A DNA stretch of 64,000 nucleotides from Morganella morganii (GCF_003996855.1 NZ_NRQY01000002.1:62001-126000); one strand, 5' to 3'; shown: positions 1 through 15,230, counted from the stretch's first letter. Numbers and translations: made by a program. Notes: a model not told the origin generated them from the sequence alone.

Positions 1-365
1 GCACCGGGCAGCGGGATCACTGTAAGCCCCGCATCACGGGCGCGGCGAACCAGATGGTAGCCGGGATCGTTAATTAAAGGTGTACCTGCATCGGACACTA
101 ATGCGATACTGATCCCGGACTGTAATTTGGTAATTAATTGATCTGCTTTATACTGTTCATTATGATCATGCAGCGCAAACAGCCGGTTATTAATACCGAA
201 GTGAGACAGTAACAAGCCGGTATGCCGGGTATCTTCCGCTGCAATCAGATCGACATTCGTGAGCACGTCGAGCGCGCGTGCTGTAATGTCATTCAGATTA
301 CCGATCGGTGTCGGCACAACATAAAGTGTCGCTGCCGCAACCACGGCTCGATTAGGTTGATTCAT
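1..365 (-). CDS. rsmI: 16S rRNA (cytidine-1402-2'-O)-methyltransferase RsmI, N-terminal part
   Basis: Partial gene: the start codon (ATG at 365-363) is inside the window and the 3' end runs off the left edge, leaving about 121 codons. The translation begins [20 protein letters not shown], followed by [17 protein letters not shown] and [13 protein letters not shown]. These are the characteristic blocks of the tetrapyrrole-methylase fold in RsmI, which uses SAM to 2'-O-methylate C1402 in the ribosomal P site. It is divergent from lpoA, the same head-to-head arrangement as in E. coli. Confidence 0.95.
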   Translation of the reverse strand, partial: MNQPNRAVVAAATLYVVPTPIGNLNDITARALDVLTNVDLIAAEDTRHTGLLLSHFGINNRLFALHDHNEQYKADQLITKLQSGISIALVSDAGTPLINDPGYHLVRRARDAGLTVIPLPG

Positions 366-425
366 TGTTTCGTCCAGATGATCACATTAGAATTGAGCTT
401 TCAGAAAACTATAACCGGGTACAGT

Positions 426-2207
426 ATGTTTTCCTTAACTTTATCGCGTTACCGCAGGCAATTACTTTGTACCGCACTCTTTTCCACGCTGATTATCTCA
501 GGGTGTACACTCGATAATCAGCATGCGGGTACAGCCGGCAAAGGCCAGCCGGAAACACTGGTTCAGCAATATCAGAAGGTTATTGATGCGGCCGCCGGAA
601 AACCGTCCGTTGACGCTATCCGTGCTTATATCGCTCAGGAGCCGCTGCTCTCTGACCCGGACGCGCATCAGCAGAATATTGATGAAACCTGGCTGATGCT
701 AACACGTTTTACCCCTGAAGAGCGCAATAACATTCAGGTTAAGGCTGATGAAAGCGTATTACAGGGCTGGATTGACCTGCTTATTCTGTATCAGAACAAC
801 CAGCAGGATCTGAAAGCGCTTTCCGTCGCCCTCGGTGACTGGCAAATCCGCTACCCGGATAACTCGGCGGCCAAATCCCTGCCGCAGGATCTTATCCAGA
901 CCCTGAGCAGTACCTACGGCCAGACCGGTAAAAATGCCCGCGTCGCCCTGTTCCTGCCGCTTAGCGGCCAGGCAAAACTGATGGGTGATGCTATCCGTCA
1001 GGGCTTTACGGATGCACAGAACGGCGCGGTGTACAGCACCGGTTACCGGGTCGCAGATATTCCCACTGCACAGCCGGTCAGTTCTGAGTCCGTACCGGCA
1101 CAGACCATTATCAGCCCGGCTGATCCGGATAAAGACATCACCACACCGGATGTGACAAACGGTGCACCGTCAAATGACAGTACCGCTGACGGCGCGACTG
1201 CCGCAAGCCCGGTTTCTGTCCCGCAGGCACTGCCGTACAGCGGTGAATCCCGCACGGTCACTGATGTGAAAGTCTATGATACCGACAGCAGGCCGCTGGC
1301 AACACTGCTGGCACAGGCACAGGCTGACGGTATGGATCTGATTGTCGGGCCGCTGCTCAAGGGGGATGTTGCCACGCTGGCAACGGCCAATACGCCACTG
1401 AATATTCTGGCACTCAATGAATTAGACACACCAATTGCCCGGCCTAATGTGTGCTACTTCTCGCTTTCACCGGAAGATGAAGCCCGTAATGCCGCGCAGT
1501 TTATCCGTCAGGATAATAAAACCGCCCCGCTGGTGCTGACACCGGACAATAACTTCGGCCGCCGGATCGCACAAAGTTTTGCGGATGAGTGGCAGAAAAA
1601 CGGCGATGGTGTGGTACTTCACCAGACTTTCTCCGGCAATCCGGGCAGTTCACTTTCACTGACCGGCGTACCGGTGCAACCATCCTCTCCGCAGGTATCG
1701 CAGCCGGAAGATGCGCTGATACAGCCTGAAGGTTCTGTGGTGCAGCCGCAGCCTGTCAGCGGCGGTGTGGATTCGGTCTATATTATCGCGACCTCTGATC
1801 AGCTGATTTATATCAAACCGACGCTGGAATTTGCCACCAGTGCCCGCGGACGTCCGGCGTTTTATGCCAGCTCACGCAGCAATAAAGCCGGAACAGGTAA
1901 AGATTTTCAGTTTGAGATGGAAGGGCTGAAACTGACGGATATTCCGCTGATTGCGGGCGGTAATCCGCAGTTACTGAGTCAGGCCGCCGGGAAATTCGGC
2001 AACGACTATACCCGCGTCCGCCTCTATGCGATGGGAATGGACGCATGGCGTCTGGCGAATCAGTTCGGCGACATGCAGCGGCATACTCTGCGCATGAATG
2101 GTGCCAGCGGTGACATCACCGTCACTGATAATTGCACCGCTTACCGTCATCTGCCGTGGCTGGTCTTTAAGCAGGGTAATCTCACTCCGCTGAGTGCAGC
2201 GAACTAA
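426..2207 (+). CDS. lpoA: Penicillin-binding protein activator LpoA (outer-membrane lipoprotein), short N-terminal domain
   Basis: Outer-membrane lipoprotein that activates PBP1a from across the periplasm. The start at 426 gives a lipoprotein signal peptide ending in LIISGC; the frame is open further upstream, but that segment overlaps rsmI and lacks a signal. The protein has 593 residues, against 678 in E. coli from memory. After the lipid-anchored Cys comes a short helical region, a block like RAYIAQEPLL and WQIRYPDN, then the periplasmic-binding-protein-like domain starting at about residue 165 (RVALFLPLSGQA). That domain contains a Pro/Ser/Ala-rich variable insert and the conserved VGPLLKGDV and LSPEDEARNAA motifs. 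Compared with the E. coli protein as I remember it, about 85 residues of the N-terminal helical-repeat domain between the lipobox and the QKVIDAAAGKPS segment are missing. The C-terminus (LPWLVFKQGNLTPLS) is intact. yraN follows after about 80 bp. Confidence 0.93.
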   Translation: MFSLTLSRYRRQLLCTALFSTLIISGCTLDNQHAGTAGKGQPETLVQQYQKVIDAAAGKPSVDAIRAYIAQEPLLSDPDAHQQNIDETWLMLTRFTPEERNNIQVKADESVLQGWIDLLILYQNNQQDLKALSVALGDWQIRYPDNSAAKSLPQDLIQTLSSTYGQTGKNARVALFLPLSGQAKLMGDAIRQGFTDAQNGAVYSTGYRVADIPTAQPVSSESVPAQTIISPADPDKDITTPDVTNGAPSNDSTADGATAASPVSVPQALPYSGESRTVTDVKVYDTDSRPLATLLAQAQADGMDLIVGPLLKGDVATLATANTPLNILALNELDTPIARPNVCYFSLSPEDEARNAAQFIRQDNKTAPLVLTPDNNFGRRIAQSFADEWQKNGDGVVLHQTFSGNPGSSLSLTGVPVQPSSPQVSQPEDALIQPEGSVVQPQPVSGGVDSVYIIATSDQLIYIKPTLEFATSARGRPAFYASSRSNKAGTGKDFQFEMEGLKLTDIPLIAGGNPQLLSQAAGKFGNDYTRVRLYAMGMDAWRLANQFGDMQRHTLRMNGASGDITVTDNCTAYRHLPWLVFKQGNLTPLSAAN

Positions 2208-2285
2208 GCTTTGTCTGAATTTTAAAGGTGACAGGATGTCACCTTTGTTTCATTTGGCATAATTAACATACAGGGACACGTATTT

Positions 2286-2648
2286 ATGCTTACATGGCTG
2301 ACAGGCCGTCATCACGAACAGTTTGCCCGGCGCTGGCTGGAACAGCAGGGACTGACATTTGTTGCTCAGAATGTCCGTTTCCGCAGGGGCGAAATTGATT
2401 TAATTATGCGGGATCGCAGTACCTGGGTGTTTACCGAGGTTCGTTACCGCCGCAATGCACACTATGGCGGAGCGGCCGCCAGTGTCACAAAAACCAAGCA
2501 GCGCCGTTTGCTTTATGCGGCTTCCTGCTGGTTATCTCAGCAGCAGCTGAGTATGCTGACCTGTGACTGCCGTTTTGACATTTGCGCGATAACCGGTGAC
2601 CATATCGACTGGCTGAAAAATGCCTTTGGTTACGCCGATTTTTGTTAA
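2286..2648 (+). CDS. yraN: YraN family endonuclease-like protein (UPF0102)
   Basis: 120 residues, the usual size. Recognised by the family core [27 protein letters not shown] and VFTEVRYRR, which matches the nuclease-superfamily pattern E-x-D-L-I followed by V-F-x-E-V. Its biological role is not established. It sits between lpoA and diaA exactly as in E. coli, with a possible shared transcript. Identification of the family is secure; any nuclease activity is inference from the fold. Confidence 0.93.
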   Translation: MLTWLTGRHHEQFARRWLEQQGLTFVAQNVRFRRGEIDLIMRDRSTWVFTEVRYRRNAHYGGAAASVTKTKQRRLLYAASCWLSQQQLSMLTCDCRFDICAITGDHIDWLKNAFGYADFC

Positions 2649-2681
2649 TATAGTCATCCGTTGCTGATAGCAGGACTTAAC

Positions 2682-3272
2682 GTGTTAGACAGAATTAAAC
2701 AGTGTTTTACTGAAAGTATTCAGACGCAGATTGCAGCCGCAGAAGCACTGCCGGATGCCATTTCCCGGGCCGCCATGATGATGGTCCAGTCGTTACTTAA
2801 CGGCAATAAAATCCTCTGCTGCGGGAACGGGGGATCAGCGGCGACAGCCTCGCGCTTCGCCACCAGTATGATCCACCGGTTTGAAACCGAGCGCCCGAGC
2901 CTGCCCGCACTGGCACTGAATACGGATAGTGTGGTGATGACCGCTATCGCCGCTAACCGGCAGCAGGACGAAATTTATGCCAAGCAGGTCCGCGCCATCG
3001 GCCAGACCGGTGATGTGCTGCTGGCGATCTCCACGCACGGCAACAGCCGCAATATCATCAAAGCGGTTGAGGCAGCGGTGACCCGGGATATGACCATCGT
3101 GGCTCTGACCGGCTACGATGGCGGGGAGCTGGCGGGTCTGCTGGGTCCGCGTGATGCGGAAATTCGCGTACCCTCACAACACAGTGTCCGCATACAGGAA
3201 GTGCATATGCTGACGGTGAATTGTTTATGTGATTTAATCGACAATACCCTTTTCCCCCACCAGGAAGACTAA
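2682..3272 (+). CDS. diaA: DnaA initiator-associating protein DiaA (SIS domain)
   Basis: Binds DnaA as a tetramer and promotes its assembly on oriC. The GTG at 2682 is chosen because it gives a 196-residue protein starting VLDRIKQCF, the same length as E. coli DiaA; the frame is open to a TTG at 2661 but those residues are not conserved. One SIS (sugar isomerase) domain spans most of the protein, with the motif [15 protein letters not shown] near residue 55 and [10 protein letters not shown] near residue 115. It ends [14 protein letters not shown]. dolP begins 9 bp after the stop with an AAGGAG ribosome site, so the two are likely co-transcribed. Confidence 0.95.
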   Translation: MLDRIKQCFTESIQTQIAAAEALPDAISRAAMMMVQSLLNGNKILCCGNGGSAATASRFATSMIHRFETERPSLPALALNTDSVVMTAIAANRQQDEIYAKQVRAIGQTGDVLLAISTHGNSRNIIKAVEAAVTRDMTIVALTGYDGGELAGLLGPRDAEIRVPSQHSVRIQEVHMLTVNCLCDLIDNTLFPHQED

Positions 3273-3281
3273 GGAGATATT

Positions 3282-3854
3282 ATGAGAATTGTGCCCGTGG
3301 CAGCACTTATCTGCACCGCATTACTGTTACAGGGATGTATCGGTGCAGCACTCGTCGGGTCTGCGGCTGTTGCAACCAAAGCCGCCACTGACCCCCGTTC
3401 TGTCGGCACACAGGTCGATGACGGCACACTGGAAGCACGTGTCAGCGGCCAGCTCAATAAGGATAAAGATATCAAACAGCAGCGGATTATTCCGGTGGCT
3501 TATCAGGGGAAAGTCCTGCTGATTGGTCAGTCGGAAGATCTCTCTCTGGCGCGGCGGGCAAAAGAGATTGCCGCTAAAGTGGATGGTACTGAACTGGTGT
3601 ATAACGAAGTCCGTCAGGGCGAGCCGATTGATTTGGGTACAGCATCCAAAGATGCCTGGATCACCACCAAAGTCCGCTCCAAACTGCTGACCAGTGATGC
3701 GGTAAAATCCGCGAATATCAAAGTGATCACTGAAAACGGCGAGATTTTCCTGTTAGGGGTGGTTACCCGTCAGGAAGGGGCAGCGGCAGCGAAAGTGGCC
3801 AGTGAAACAGATGGTGCGAAAAAAGTCACTACTGCCTTTACCTGGCTGAATTAA
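3282..3854 (+). CDS. dolP: Outer-membrane lipoprotein DolP (YraP), dual BON domains
   Basis: 190-residue lipoprotein with signal peptide and lipobox ALLLQGC, so Cys19 would be acylated. Two BON domains follow: the first around residues 45-115 (ARVSGQLNKDKDI, VLLIGQ) and the second around 120-190 (AWITTKVRSKLL, GEIFLLGVVTRQEG). DolP binds anionic phospholipids at the outer membrane and division site and supports outer-membrane integrity. The start is set by AAGGAG just upstream and by the signal peptide. Last gene of the diaA-dolP unit; a Rho-independent terminator follows at 3881. Confidence 0.95.
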   Translation: MRIVPVAALICTALLLQGCIGAALVGSAAVATKAATDPRSVGTQVDDGTLEARVSGQLNKDKDIKQQRIIPVAYQGKVLLIGQSEDLSLARRAKEIAAKVDGTELVYNEVRQGEPIDLGTASKDAWITTKVRSKLLTSDAVKSANIKVITENGEIFLLGVVTRQEGAAAAKVASETDGAKKVTTAFTWLN

Positions 3855-3880
3855 CCCCCTACTTTCAGAAACCGATAAGA

Positions 3881-3906
3881 AACCTGACTTAATGTCAGGT
3901 TTTTTA
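3881..3906 (+). terminator. Rho-independent terminator after dolP
   Basis: Inverted repeat AACCTGAC/GTCAGGTT with a short AT-rich loop followed by a T run, 27 bp past the dolP stop. Between here and mtgA (3907-4088) the sequence is AT-rich and I see no convincing gene. Confidence 0.85.
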
Positions 3907-4088
3907 TTGTCTCTCCCGCCACCCTCTTTCCGCTCATCCGTCCCGACAACAGATAAAATTCAGGATATATCAATAAATAACAAATTATAAGAACATTATA
4001 CCGTGAAAACATTAACCGCATTCATCATTACAATTATTTATGTTTTTTGTAAAAAATAAGTCAATAAGATAAATTCATTATACTCAGG

Positions 4089-4811
4089 CTAATAATCATC
4101 CAGGTTATTTTTCTTCAGGAACTCCGTTCCGCCCAGTAACTGCATCTGATGCAGTATCCATTGCTGACGCTGGCGGAGATATGCAGAAGGTTTATCCGCA
4201 TGCAGACGATGAGGATTGGGTAATACAGCAGCCAGTAATGCGGCCTCTGCGGCGGTCAGATCTTTGGCACTTTTGCCGAAAAAGTGTTGTGCCGCCGCTT
4301 CCGCCCCGAAAATCCCCGGCCCGAACTCCGCGATATTAAGATATACCGTCAGTATCCGTGACTTTGACCAGACCAGCTCAACTCCGGGCGTCAGCAACGT
4401 TTCCAGCCCTTTACGCACCCAACTGCGCCCGTCCCACAGGAACAGGTTCTTGACCGTCTGCTGAGTCAGTGTGGATGCCCCGCGTGCGGCATGGCCTTTC
4501 TTACCGCTTTTTGAGAGTGCATCAGAGATAGCACCGAAATCAAAACCATGATGAACAGGAAAATTTTGATCCTCGGACGCAATCACCGCCAGTTTCATCC
4601 GGGGTGAAATATCCTCTCCGCTTACCCAGGCACTGCGGGCGACATAAGAAAAATTGAATGTTGACCATGCCGAAAGTTGCCTTTCCAGCATCACCATGGA
4701 ATAAGGAACAGGGAGGAATGCGAACAAAATTATCATTGTTACCCATAACAACATAACAAAAACAACTATTTTCCGCAGGAATCGCAATATCCTCCCCAAC
4801 ATTTTCTTCAT
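4089..4811 (-). CDS. mtgA: Monofunctional biosynthetic peptidoglycan transglycosylase MtgA
   Basis: Inner-membrane glycosyltransferase (family GT51) that polymerises lipid II into glycan strands. One N-terminal membrane helix at about residues 12-33 ([19 protein letters not shown]). The catalytic block follows: [17 protein letters not shown] with the essential Glu, then [35 protein letters not shown] and [12 protein letters not shown]. The start may be the ATG at 4811 or a second ATG three codons later at 4802, which is better spaced from an AAAGG ribosome site. The elbB stop lies 6 bp upstream, so elbB-mtgA is probably one operon. Confidence 0.95.
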   Translation of the reverse strand: MKKMLGRILRFLRKIVVFVMLLWVTMIILFAFLPVPYSMVMLERQLSAWSTFNFSYVARSAWVSGEDISPRMKLAVIASEDQNFPVHHGFDFGAISDALSKSGKKGHAARGASTLTQQTVKNLFLWDGRSWVRKGLETLLTPGVELVWSKSRILTVYLNIAEFGPGIFGAEAAAQHFFGKSAKDLTAAEAALLAAVLPNPHRLHADKPSAYLRQRQQWILHQMQLLGGTEFLKKNNLDDY

Positions 4812-4817
4812 CCTTTA

Positions 4818-5468
4818 TCAGGCCATTTCAAGTACTTTTTTCACCAGTTTATCAATCCCGATCTGTGCCTGTGCAATATTCTCAGCCAGCATATAAGCAG
4901 GGGTCGTTACGATTTTATGCGTTTCATCTACGACGATATTATCCACTGTGCAACTGACGTGTACCCCGCCCATTTCCGCGATCGCAGCCGCAATATCTGA
5001 ATCATTACCAATAGTAAGCTGAACTGATGAATTGACAATTTTCGGGATCATCACCGGTGCAATACAGATAAACCCCATCGGTTTGCCCTGAGACAACATT
5101 CCACGGGATAATGATAATAAATTCTTATCTATTTCGCAGGCCGCACCTTTCTCCGCAAAATCGCACAGATTTTTTGCCGCACCAAAACCACCCGGAACAA
5201 TCAGTGCATCCAGTTGTGAAGCATCCGCTTCTGACAGCGGGCGGATTTGTCCGCGGGAAATCCGCGCAGACTCTTCCAGCATATTGCGTTTCTCTGATTT
5301 TTTCTCACCGGAAAGGTGATTGATAACAGAGCGTTGAGGTTCATCAGGTGCAAAAAAATACACCTGTGCACCGGATTGGGTTAAACTGAGCAGCGAAAGA
5401 ACGGATTCATGGATTTCACTGCCGTCGAAAACACCGCATCCGCTTAAAACGATACCAACAGATTTCAT
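4818..5468 (-). CDS. elbB: Glyoxalase/DJ-1-PfpI family protein ElbB
   Basis: 216 residues, within one of E. coli ElbB. The start at 5468 (MKSVGIVLSGCGVFDGSEIHE) is preceded by AAGGAG; the frame is open 30 codons further but without conserved sequence. Class I glutamine-amidotransferase-like fold with PGGFGAAKNL near residue 88 and the nucleophile elbow GFICIAPVM near residue 134, which contains the reactive Cys. E. coli ElbB is reported to have weak glyoxalase activity; the old link to isoprenoid synthesis is genetic only. The physiological role is uncertain. It is divergent from ArcZ and upstream of mtgA. Confidence 0.93.
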   Translation of the reverse strand: MKSVGIVLSGCGVFDGSEIHESVLSLLSLTQSGAQVYFFAPDEPQRSVINHLSGEKKSEKRNMLEESARISRGQIRPLSEADASQLDALIVPGGFGAAKNLCDFAEKGAACEIDKNLLSLSRGMLSQGKPMGFICIAPVMIPKIVNSSVQLTIGNDSDIAAAIAEMGGVHVSCTVDNIVVDETHKIVTTPAYMLAENIAQAQIGIDKLVKKVLEMA

Positions 5469-5589
5469 ATCTGACTCCTTTTGTAGTAGGTTAATGCTTA
5501 ACCCTTTAGAGGTGCAAACACCAATCTTCATCACAGTTTTTAATGAATCTTGTAACAAAAATACTTATCTTTGCTATGTTGAAGCCTGT

Positions 5590-5711
5590 ATGATGTAAGA
5601 GCCTATTTCATCACTCGCCTAAATAACGATAAATAGTTGTCGCGGGTGAACCAGTTTCCCTGGTGTTGGCGCAGTATTCGCGCACCCCAACTTCGGTTGG
5701 GGTTATTTTTT
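5590..5711 (+). ncRNA. arcZ: ArcZ small regulatory RNA (Hfq-dependent)
   Basis: The 3' half contains the core TTTCCCTGGTGTTGGCGC, then AGTATTCGCGCACCCC, which is the conserved processed part of enterobacterial ArcZ. A terminator hairpin CCCCAACTTCGGTTGGGG (5683-5700) and a T run ending at 5711 follow. Position and orientation fit as well: in E. coli arcZ lies between elbB and arcB. The 5' end is approximate; a TATGAT at 5589-5594 would put the start near 5601. ArcZ activates rpoS translation and represses many targets, and in E. coli is itself under ArcA/ArcB control. The 5' half is not recognisably conserved, and the terminator overlaps the arcB stop codon on the other strand. Confidence 0.9.
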
Positions 5712-8043
5712 ACCTGCGGTTTGCCAGCCAGTTTCTTAAAATCCCCACCTGACTTTTCCAATCGTGATTCAGTTCATCGACCCATTCCTGCACGTTGTCA
5801 TCCCATGCCGGTAAATCCGGTGACTGAATCTGCTGCGCAACCTGCCGCAGATGGATAAGCCCGACAGACCCCGCCGCACCTTTGATTTTGTGTCCTTCTT
5901 CCGCGATGCCTTTGCGATCTTTGGCCACCATATTGGAATTCAGAATCGCCAGATAGCCCGGCATCATTTTTTCAAACACATCCAGACTGTCTTCAATCAG
6001 TTTCGGTCCCACCAGTTCGATATACTGGTTCAGCATCTCCAGATCCAGTGACTGCGTATACACGTCCTCAGACGCCGCTGTGCTGTTTTCCTCCGCAGGC
6101 AGTGCCTCACTGCCATCACCCCAGAATTTCGCTATCATCTGCGTCAGAGCGCCCACAGCAAGCGGTTTGCTCAGCACATCATTCATACCGGCGTCCAGAT
6201 ACTCTTTTTTGTCCTTCAGGACGTTAGCGGTCAGTGCCACCAGTGGCGGCAGTTCATCCGGCTGATAACGCTGATGCAGTTCACGGGCGATATCCAGCCC
6301 GCTCATATCCGGCAGCTGAATATCCAGCAGGACAAGGTCGTACTCCTCCGGCGAGAACATCGCCAGCGCGTCACGGCCGTTCATCGCGACATCCACCGTG
6401 TTACCCAGTTTTTCCAGGACAGAGCGCGCCACCACCACATTCAGCTCAATATCCTCCACCAGCAGGATATTCAGAGCCGGCAGCAGCAGGCCGTCATCTT
6501 CTTCCTCTTCCGGAGCATCCTGTGCAGGCGCACAGACCGACAGCGTAAAGCAGGAGCCTTTGCCCGGCTCACTGGTCACGGTGATATCCCCGCCCATCGC
6601 CTGTGCCAGACGGCGGGAAACCGCCAGGCCGATACCGGTGCCGGTGGCCGGGCGTCCGCCCGCACTGTCAGTCACCTGATAATACATGGCAAAGATTTTC
6701 TCCAGCTCATCTTTCGGAATTCCGATACCGGAGTCCCGCACCTCAAAGCAGAGCATGTCATTGGCTTCGCGCCACACTTTCACCGTGATGCCGCCCTCGC
6801 GGGTAAACTTCACGCCGTTGCCGATAAGATTCCACAGGATCTGACGCAGACGGGTGCCGTCGGCCATGATCACGGACGGCACAGGCCGGATCAAATCAAG
6901 GGTAAACTGAAGCCCTTTCGGCTGTACCAGCAGGCCTGACAGGTTTTCCAGATCAGAAATAAATTCCGTGAAATTCACCGGCTGGGTATCAAGACGGACA
7001 TTGCGCCGCTCCAGTTTGTCCATCTCAATCACGTCATTGAAAATATTGCCGAGGGTTACGGCACTGACATGAATCGTTTTCAGGTAATTTTCCTGCTCCG
7101 GATTGAGATCCGTATCCAGCAGAATGCGGCTCAGTCCGACAATTCCGTTCAGCGGCGTGCGCAGTTCGTGGCTGATGGTGGAGATAAAGGTGGTTTTCTC
7201 ACGACTGGCGTTTTCAATCGCTTCCTGATAGCGCTTACGTTCGGTGATATCGCGGCCGAAGCCCATCAGACCGTGACGTTTACCGACACTGTCATAGAAA
7301 GGCACTTTACGCAGTTCAAAACAGGCTTTGCGCCCGTCCGGGTATACCAGCCACTGCTCATAGGTGAGAGAGACATTATGACGGAACACTTTTTCGTCGG
7401 TTTCCATCACCTTATCAGCGATTTCCGGCTCATAAATATCACGCGGAGTCAGGCCGCGCAGCAGTTTTTCACTGCGCCCGGTGAGCAGTTCCATCGCGCG
7501 GTTACAGCCGGAAAATTCATTTTTTTCATTGCGGTAATAGACCAGATCAGGCGATGCATCAAGGAAGGAGCGCAGCAGGACAGATTGCTGTTCAAATTCA
7601 AGCTGAGTCTGCTCGCGCCGGCTGATCTCTTTCTTCAGTTTTTCCAGCAGAACGACCTGCTCATCCTCCACTTTTTCGCGCTCGGTAATTTCCTGATTCA
7701 GCTGAGTAATATTCTCTTTCAGCTGTTCGTTGAGTTCCAGATCCCGTTTGCGCATCACTTCCAGTTTACTGACCAGCCCGGACAGACGCTGGCGGGATTC
7801 CTCGAGCTGCTCAACCACAACAGACATAAAATAGACCGCCCACGGTGTGATCAGAAGACCGAAGAAGACTGAGCGGACGAGGTCGATACTTTGCACTTCC
7901 CCCTGAAGCAGCATGGTGACAGCAATCTGTACCACCATCGCCAGCACCACCAGTCCTGATGCCAGTAATAACGAAAACCGGACCAGTCCCAGTTTCATCA
8001 GTAAATCAACATAATATTGTGCTAAACCGCGTAGCAATTTCAT
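5710..8043 (-). CDS. arcB: Aerobic respiration control hybrid sensor histidine kinase ArcB
   Basis: 777 residues, one short of E. coli ArcB. The start at 8043 gives MKLLRGLAQYYVDLLMKLGL; 31 further upstream codons are open but not conserved. Order: two membrane helices (about 22-45 and 55-78), coiled coil to about 150, PAS domain (SFLDASPDLVYYRNE), histidine kinase with the phospho-His in FISTISHELRTPLNG at about 292, and an ATPase domain (LWNLIGNGVKF, GTGIGLAVSRRLA). A receiver domain follows (NILLVEDIELN, with the Asp in YDLVLLDIQLPDMSG), then a C-terminal Hpt domain (EEGHKIKGAAGSVGL). It senses quinone redox state and phosphorylates ArcA. It stands alone on the minus strand, convergent with ArcZ and divergent from gltB. 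Confidence 0.98.
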   Translation of the reverse strand: MKLLRGLAQYYVDLLMKLGLVRFSLLLASGLVVLAMVVQIAVTMLLQGEVQSIDLVRSVFFGLLITPWAVYFMSVVVEQLEESRQRLSGLVSKLEVMRKRDLELNEQLKENITQLNQEITEREKVEDEQVVLLEKLKKEISRREQTQLEFEQQSVLLRSFLDASPDLVYYRNEKNEFSGCNRAMELLTGRSEKLLRGLTPRDIYEPEIADKVMETDEKVFRHNVSLTYEQWLVYPDGRKACFELRKVPFYDSVGKRHGLMGFGRDITERKRYQEAIENASREKTTFISTISHELRTPLNGIVGLSRILLDTDLNPEQENYLKTIHVSAVTLGNIFNDVIEMDKLERRNVRLDTQPVNFTEFISDLENLSGLLVQPKGLQFTLDLIRPVPSVIMADGTRLRQILWNLIGNGVKFTREGGITVKVWREANDMLCFEVRDSGIGIPKDELEKIFAMYYQVTDSAGGRPATGTGIGLAVSRRLAQAMGGDITVTSEPGKGSCFTLSVCAPAQDAPEEEEDDGLLLPALNILLVEDIELNVVVARSVLEKLGNTVDVAMNGRDALAMFSPEEYDLVLLDIQLPDMSGLDIARELHQRYQPDELPPLVALTANVLKDKKEYLDAGMNDVLSKPLAVGALTQMIAKFWGDGSEALPAEENSTAASEDVYTQSLDLEMLNQYIELVGPKLIEDSLDVFEKMMPGYLAILNSNMVAKDRKGIAEEGHKIKGAAGSVGLIHLRQVAQQIQSPDLPAWDDNVQEWVDELNHDWKSQVGILRNWLANRR

Positions 8044-8686
8044 ACCTGCTCCACCCGCTGAATAAGGGTTAGTATCATAACGTAAAATTAGCGGATCACC
8101 GCGTTTCCGGCGGTGATTGTTTCCTGTACTCATCATAGCGGATTAATTAAAAAATCAAATTAACCGGTACTATATGTATCCTTTGCCGGATAATATGGCC
8201 GTATAACACCCCCGCTGCTGTTTTTTATCTGAATAAAATTAAAAACACGACATTTATCTGCAAATTAGCAGAAACAAAGCAGATAAAATCAGGTTATAAA
8301 TAAAAACGCCCATGCTGCGCGGTAATAACCCGCAAAAAACAGTGATGTGCATCACACAAAAAAACGACTGTTCCGCTGTGCAAACAGCGGTTTAAAATCC
8401 TGAAAATAGTTTTTTTTCATTAAATTATCGCAAAAAACCCGCCCGTATACTGCCAATCCCTGATATTTGACCGCCATAGTATTTCCCGGTAAGTTGAAAA
8501 ATGACGTTCCGGATCACCTGTGGTCAGCACCGATATAATAATTATTCACACGCCGGTCGCGGCACAAACATAACATCACAATACCTTTTGCTGAGATATC
8601 TGTCGTCAGCAAGGGCTGACTGAGGCCCGGAAACAGCTTTGCCGCAGAAATGCGGCCTAATGTGAGACATGCAAAAGGGGCTACCT
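8044..8686. other. Long intergenic region between arcB and gltB
   Basis: About 640 bp with no convincing gene. It must hold the arcB promoter (minus) and the gltB promoter and leader (plus). A TATAAT at 8534-8539 is a possible -10 for gltB, but I see no good -35. A small hairpin GCCGC/GCGGC lies at 8641-8656, about 30 bp before gltB. The left two thirds are A/T-rich, as expected for a regulatory region bound by global regulators, but no specific operator can be assigned by eye. Confidence 0.5.
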
Positions 8687-14574
<5,888 letters not shown>

Positions 14575-14604
14575 AAACGGATTCACACTCATATAAAATC
14601 CGTT

Positions 14605-14649
14605 AGCAGGAAGGCTGAAGATTGGCCTTCCTGCTATCACCGCTTTTTT
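14605..14649 (+). terminator. Probable terminator after gltBD
   Basis: Perfect 11-bp stem (14605-14615 with 14625-14635, AGCAGGAAGGC) and a 9-nt loop. The T run starts only 8 nt after the stem, so efficiency is uncertain, but the position 30 bp after gltD fits. Confidence 0.6.
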
Positions 14650-14754
14650 GTCTGCCGGTCAAGGAAATATCAGATATCTAACTATTACTACTCATTTATT
14701 TTTAATTACCGGCTGTTAGTATTATCTGAATTTCGGATCATAAGGAAATATCCA

Positions 14755-15230
14755 ATGGCAGATTTACGCTATGTTACAGGCGGTACCGATGGCTGGCTTA
14801 ATGTCAAAAGAGAACCGGCGCAAAATATTATCGCACTCCCCGGAACATTAAAAGTTGATGTGACCAGTAATAAGAATGGTCGCGACTATTTTACAGCGTT
14901 AGAGGGTATCCGTACGGAAAAATACATGCCTTCACTGATGATATCAACCCGATTCCTGTTGGTATTCACAATATTCAAATACCTGATTTCCCGCATGATG
15001 GCGGCTTCGGATATACTGCACAATCGCCGTTTGCCAAAAATTGGTTTTATTTAGGAACAGGAAATGCCGTTCCGGGTAATAATGATCGGTATTTACATCC
15101 CGGAAGAGGTACTTTAGGCTGTATTACTGTTGATCCTGTAAAATGGACGGAATTATACGAATATCTTATTCGTTGCAGGAGCGGAGATGGAAAAACTGTC
15201 GGTCGTGTTACTGTTACTGTTACTCGTTAA
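14755..15230 (+). pseudogene. L,D-transpeptidase-like protein (possible antibacterial effector), frameshifted
   Basis: The first frame, 14755-14922, reads MADLRYVTGGTDGWLNVKRE and on to GIRTEK. The homology-like continuation is in the -1 frame from 14922: HAFTDDINPIPVGIHNIQIP, then YTAQSPFAKNWFYLG, DRYLHPGRGTLGCITV and a stop at 15228-15230. The change of frame falls in an A5 tract (14918-14922); one extra A would restore a protein of about 158 residues. P-x-G-x-H-x-I followed by H-P-G-R-G-T-L-G-C resembles the His/Cys active site of YkuD-type L,D-transpeptidases and the related amidase-like effectors. There is no signal peptide. A good AAGGAA site precedes 14755. The downstream gene for a secreted protein overlaps by 44 bp. 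Either a real frameshift or a sequencing error; the family call is inference from motifs. Confidence 0.6.

Noticed and set aside
4003..4059. 18-codon ORF (GTG start, MKTLTAFIITIIYVFCKK) between dolP and mtgA
   Set aside because: Very short, no ribosome site and in an AT-rich gap where such frames arise by chance.
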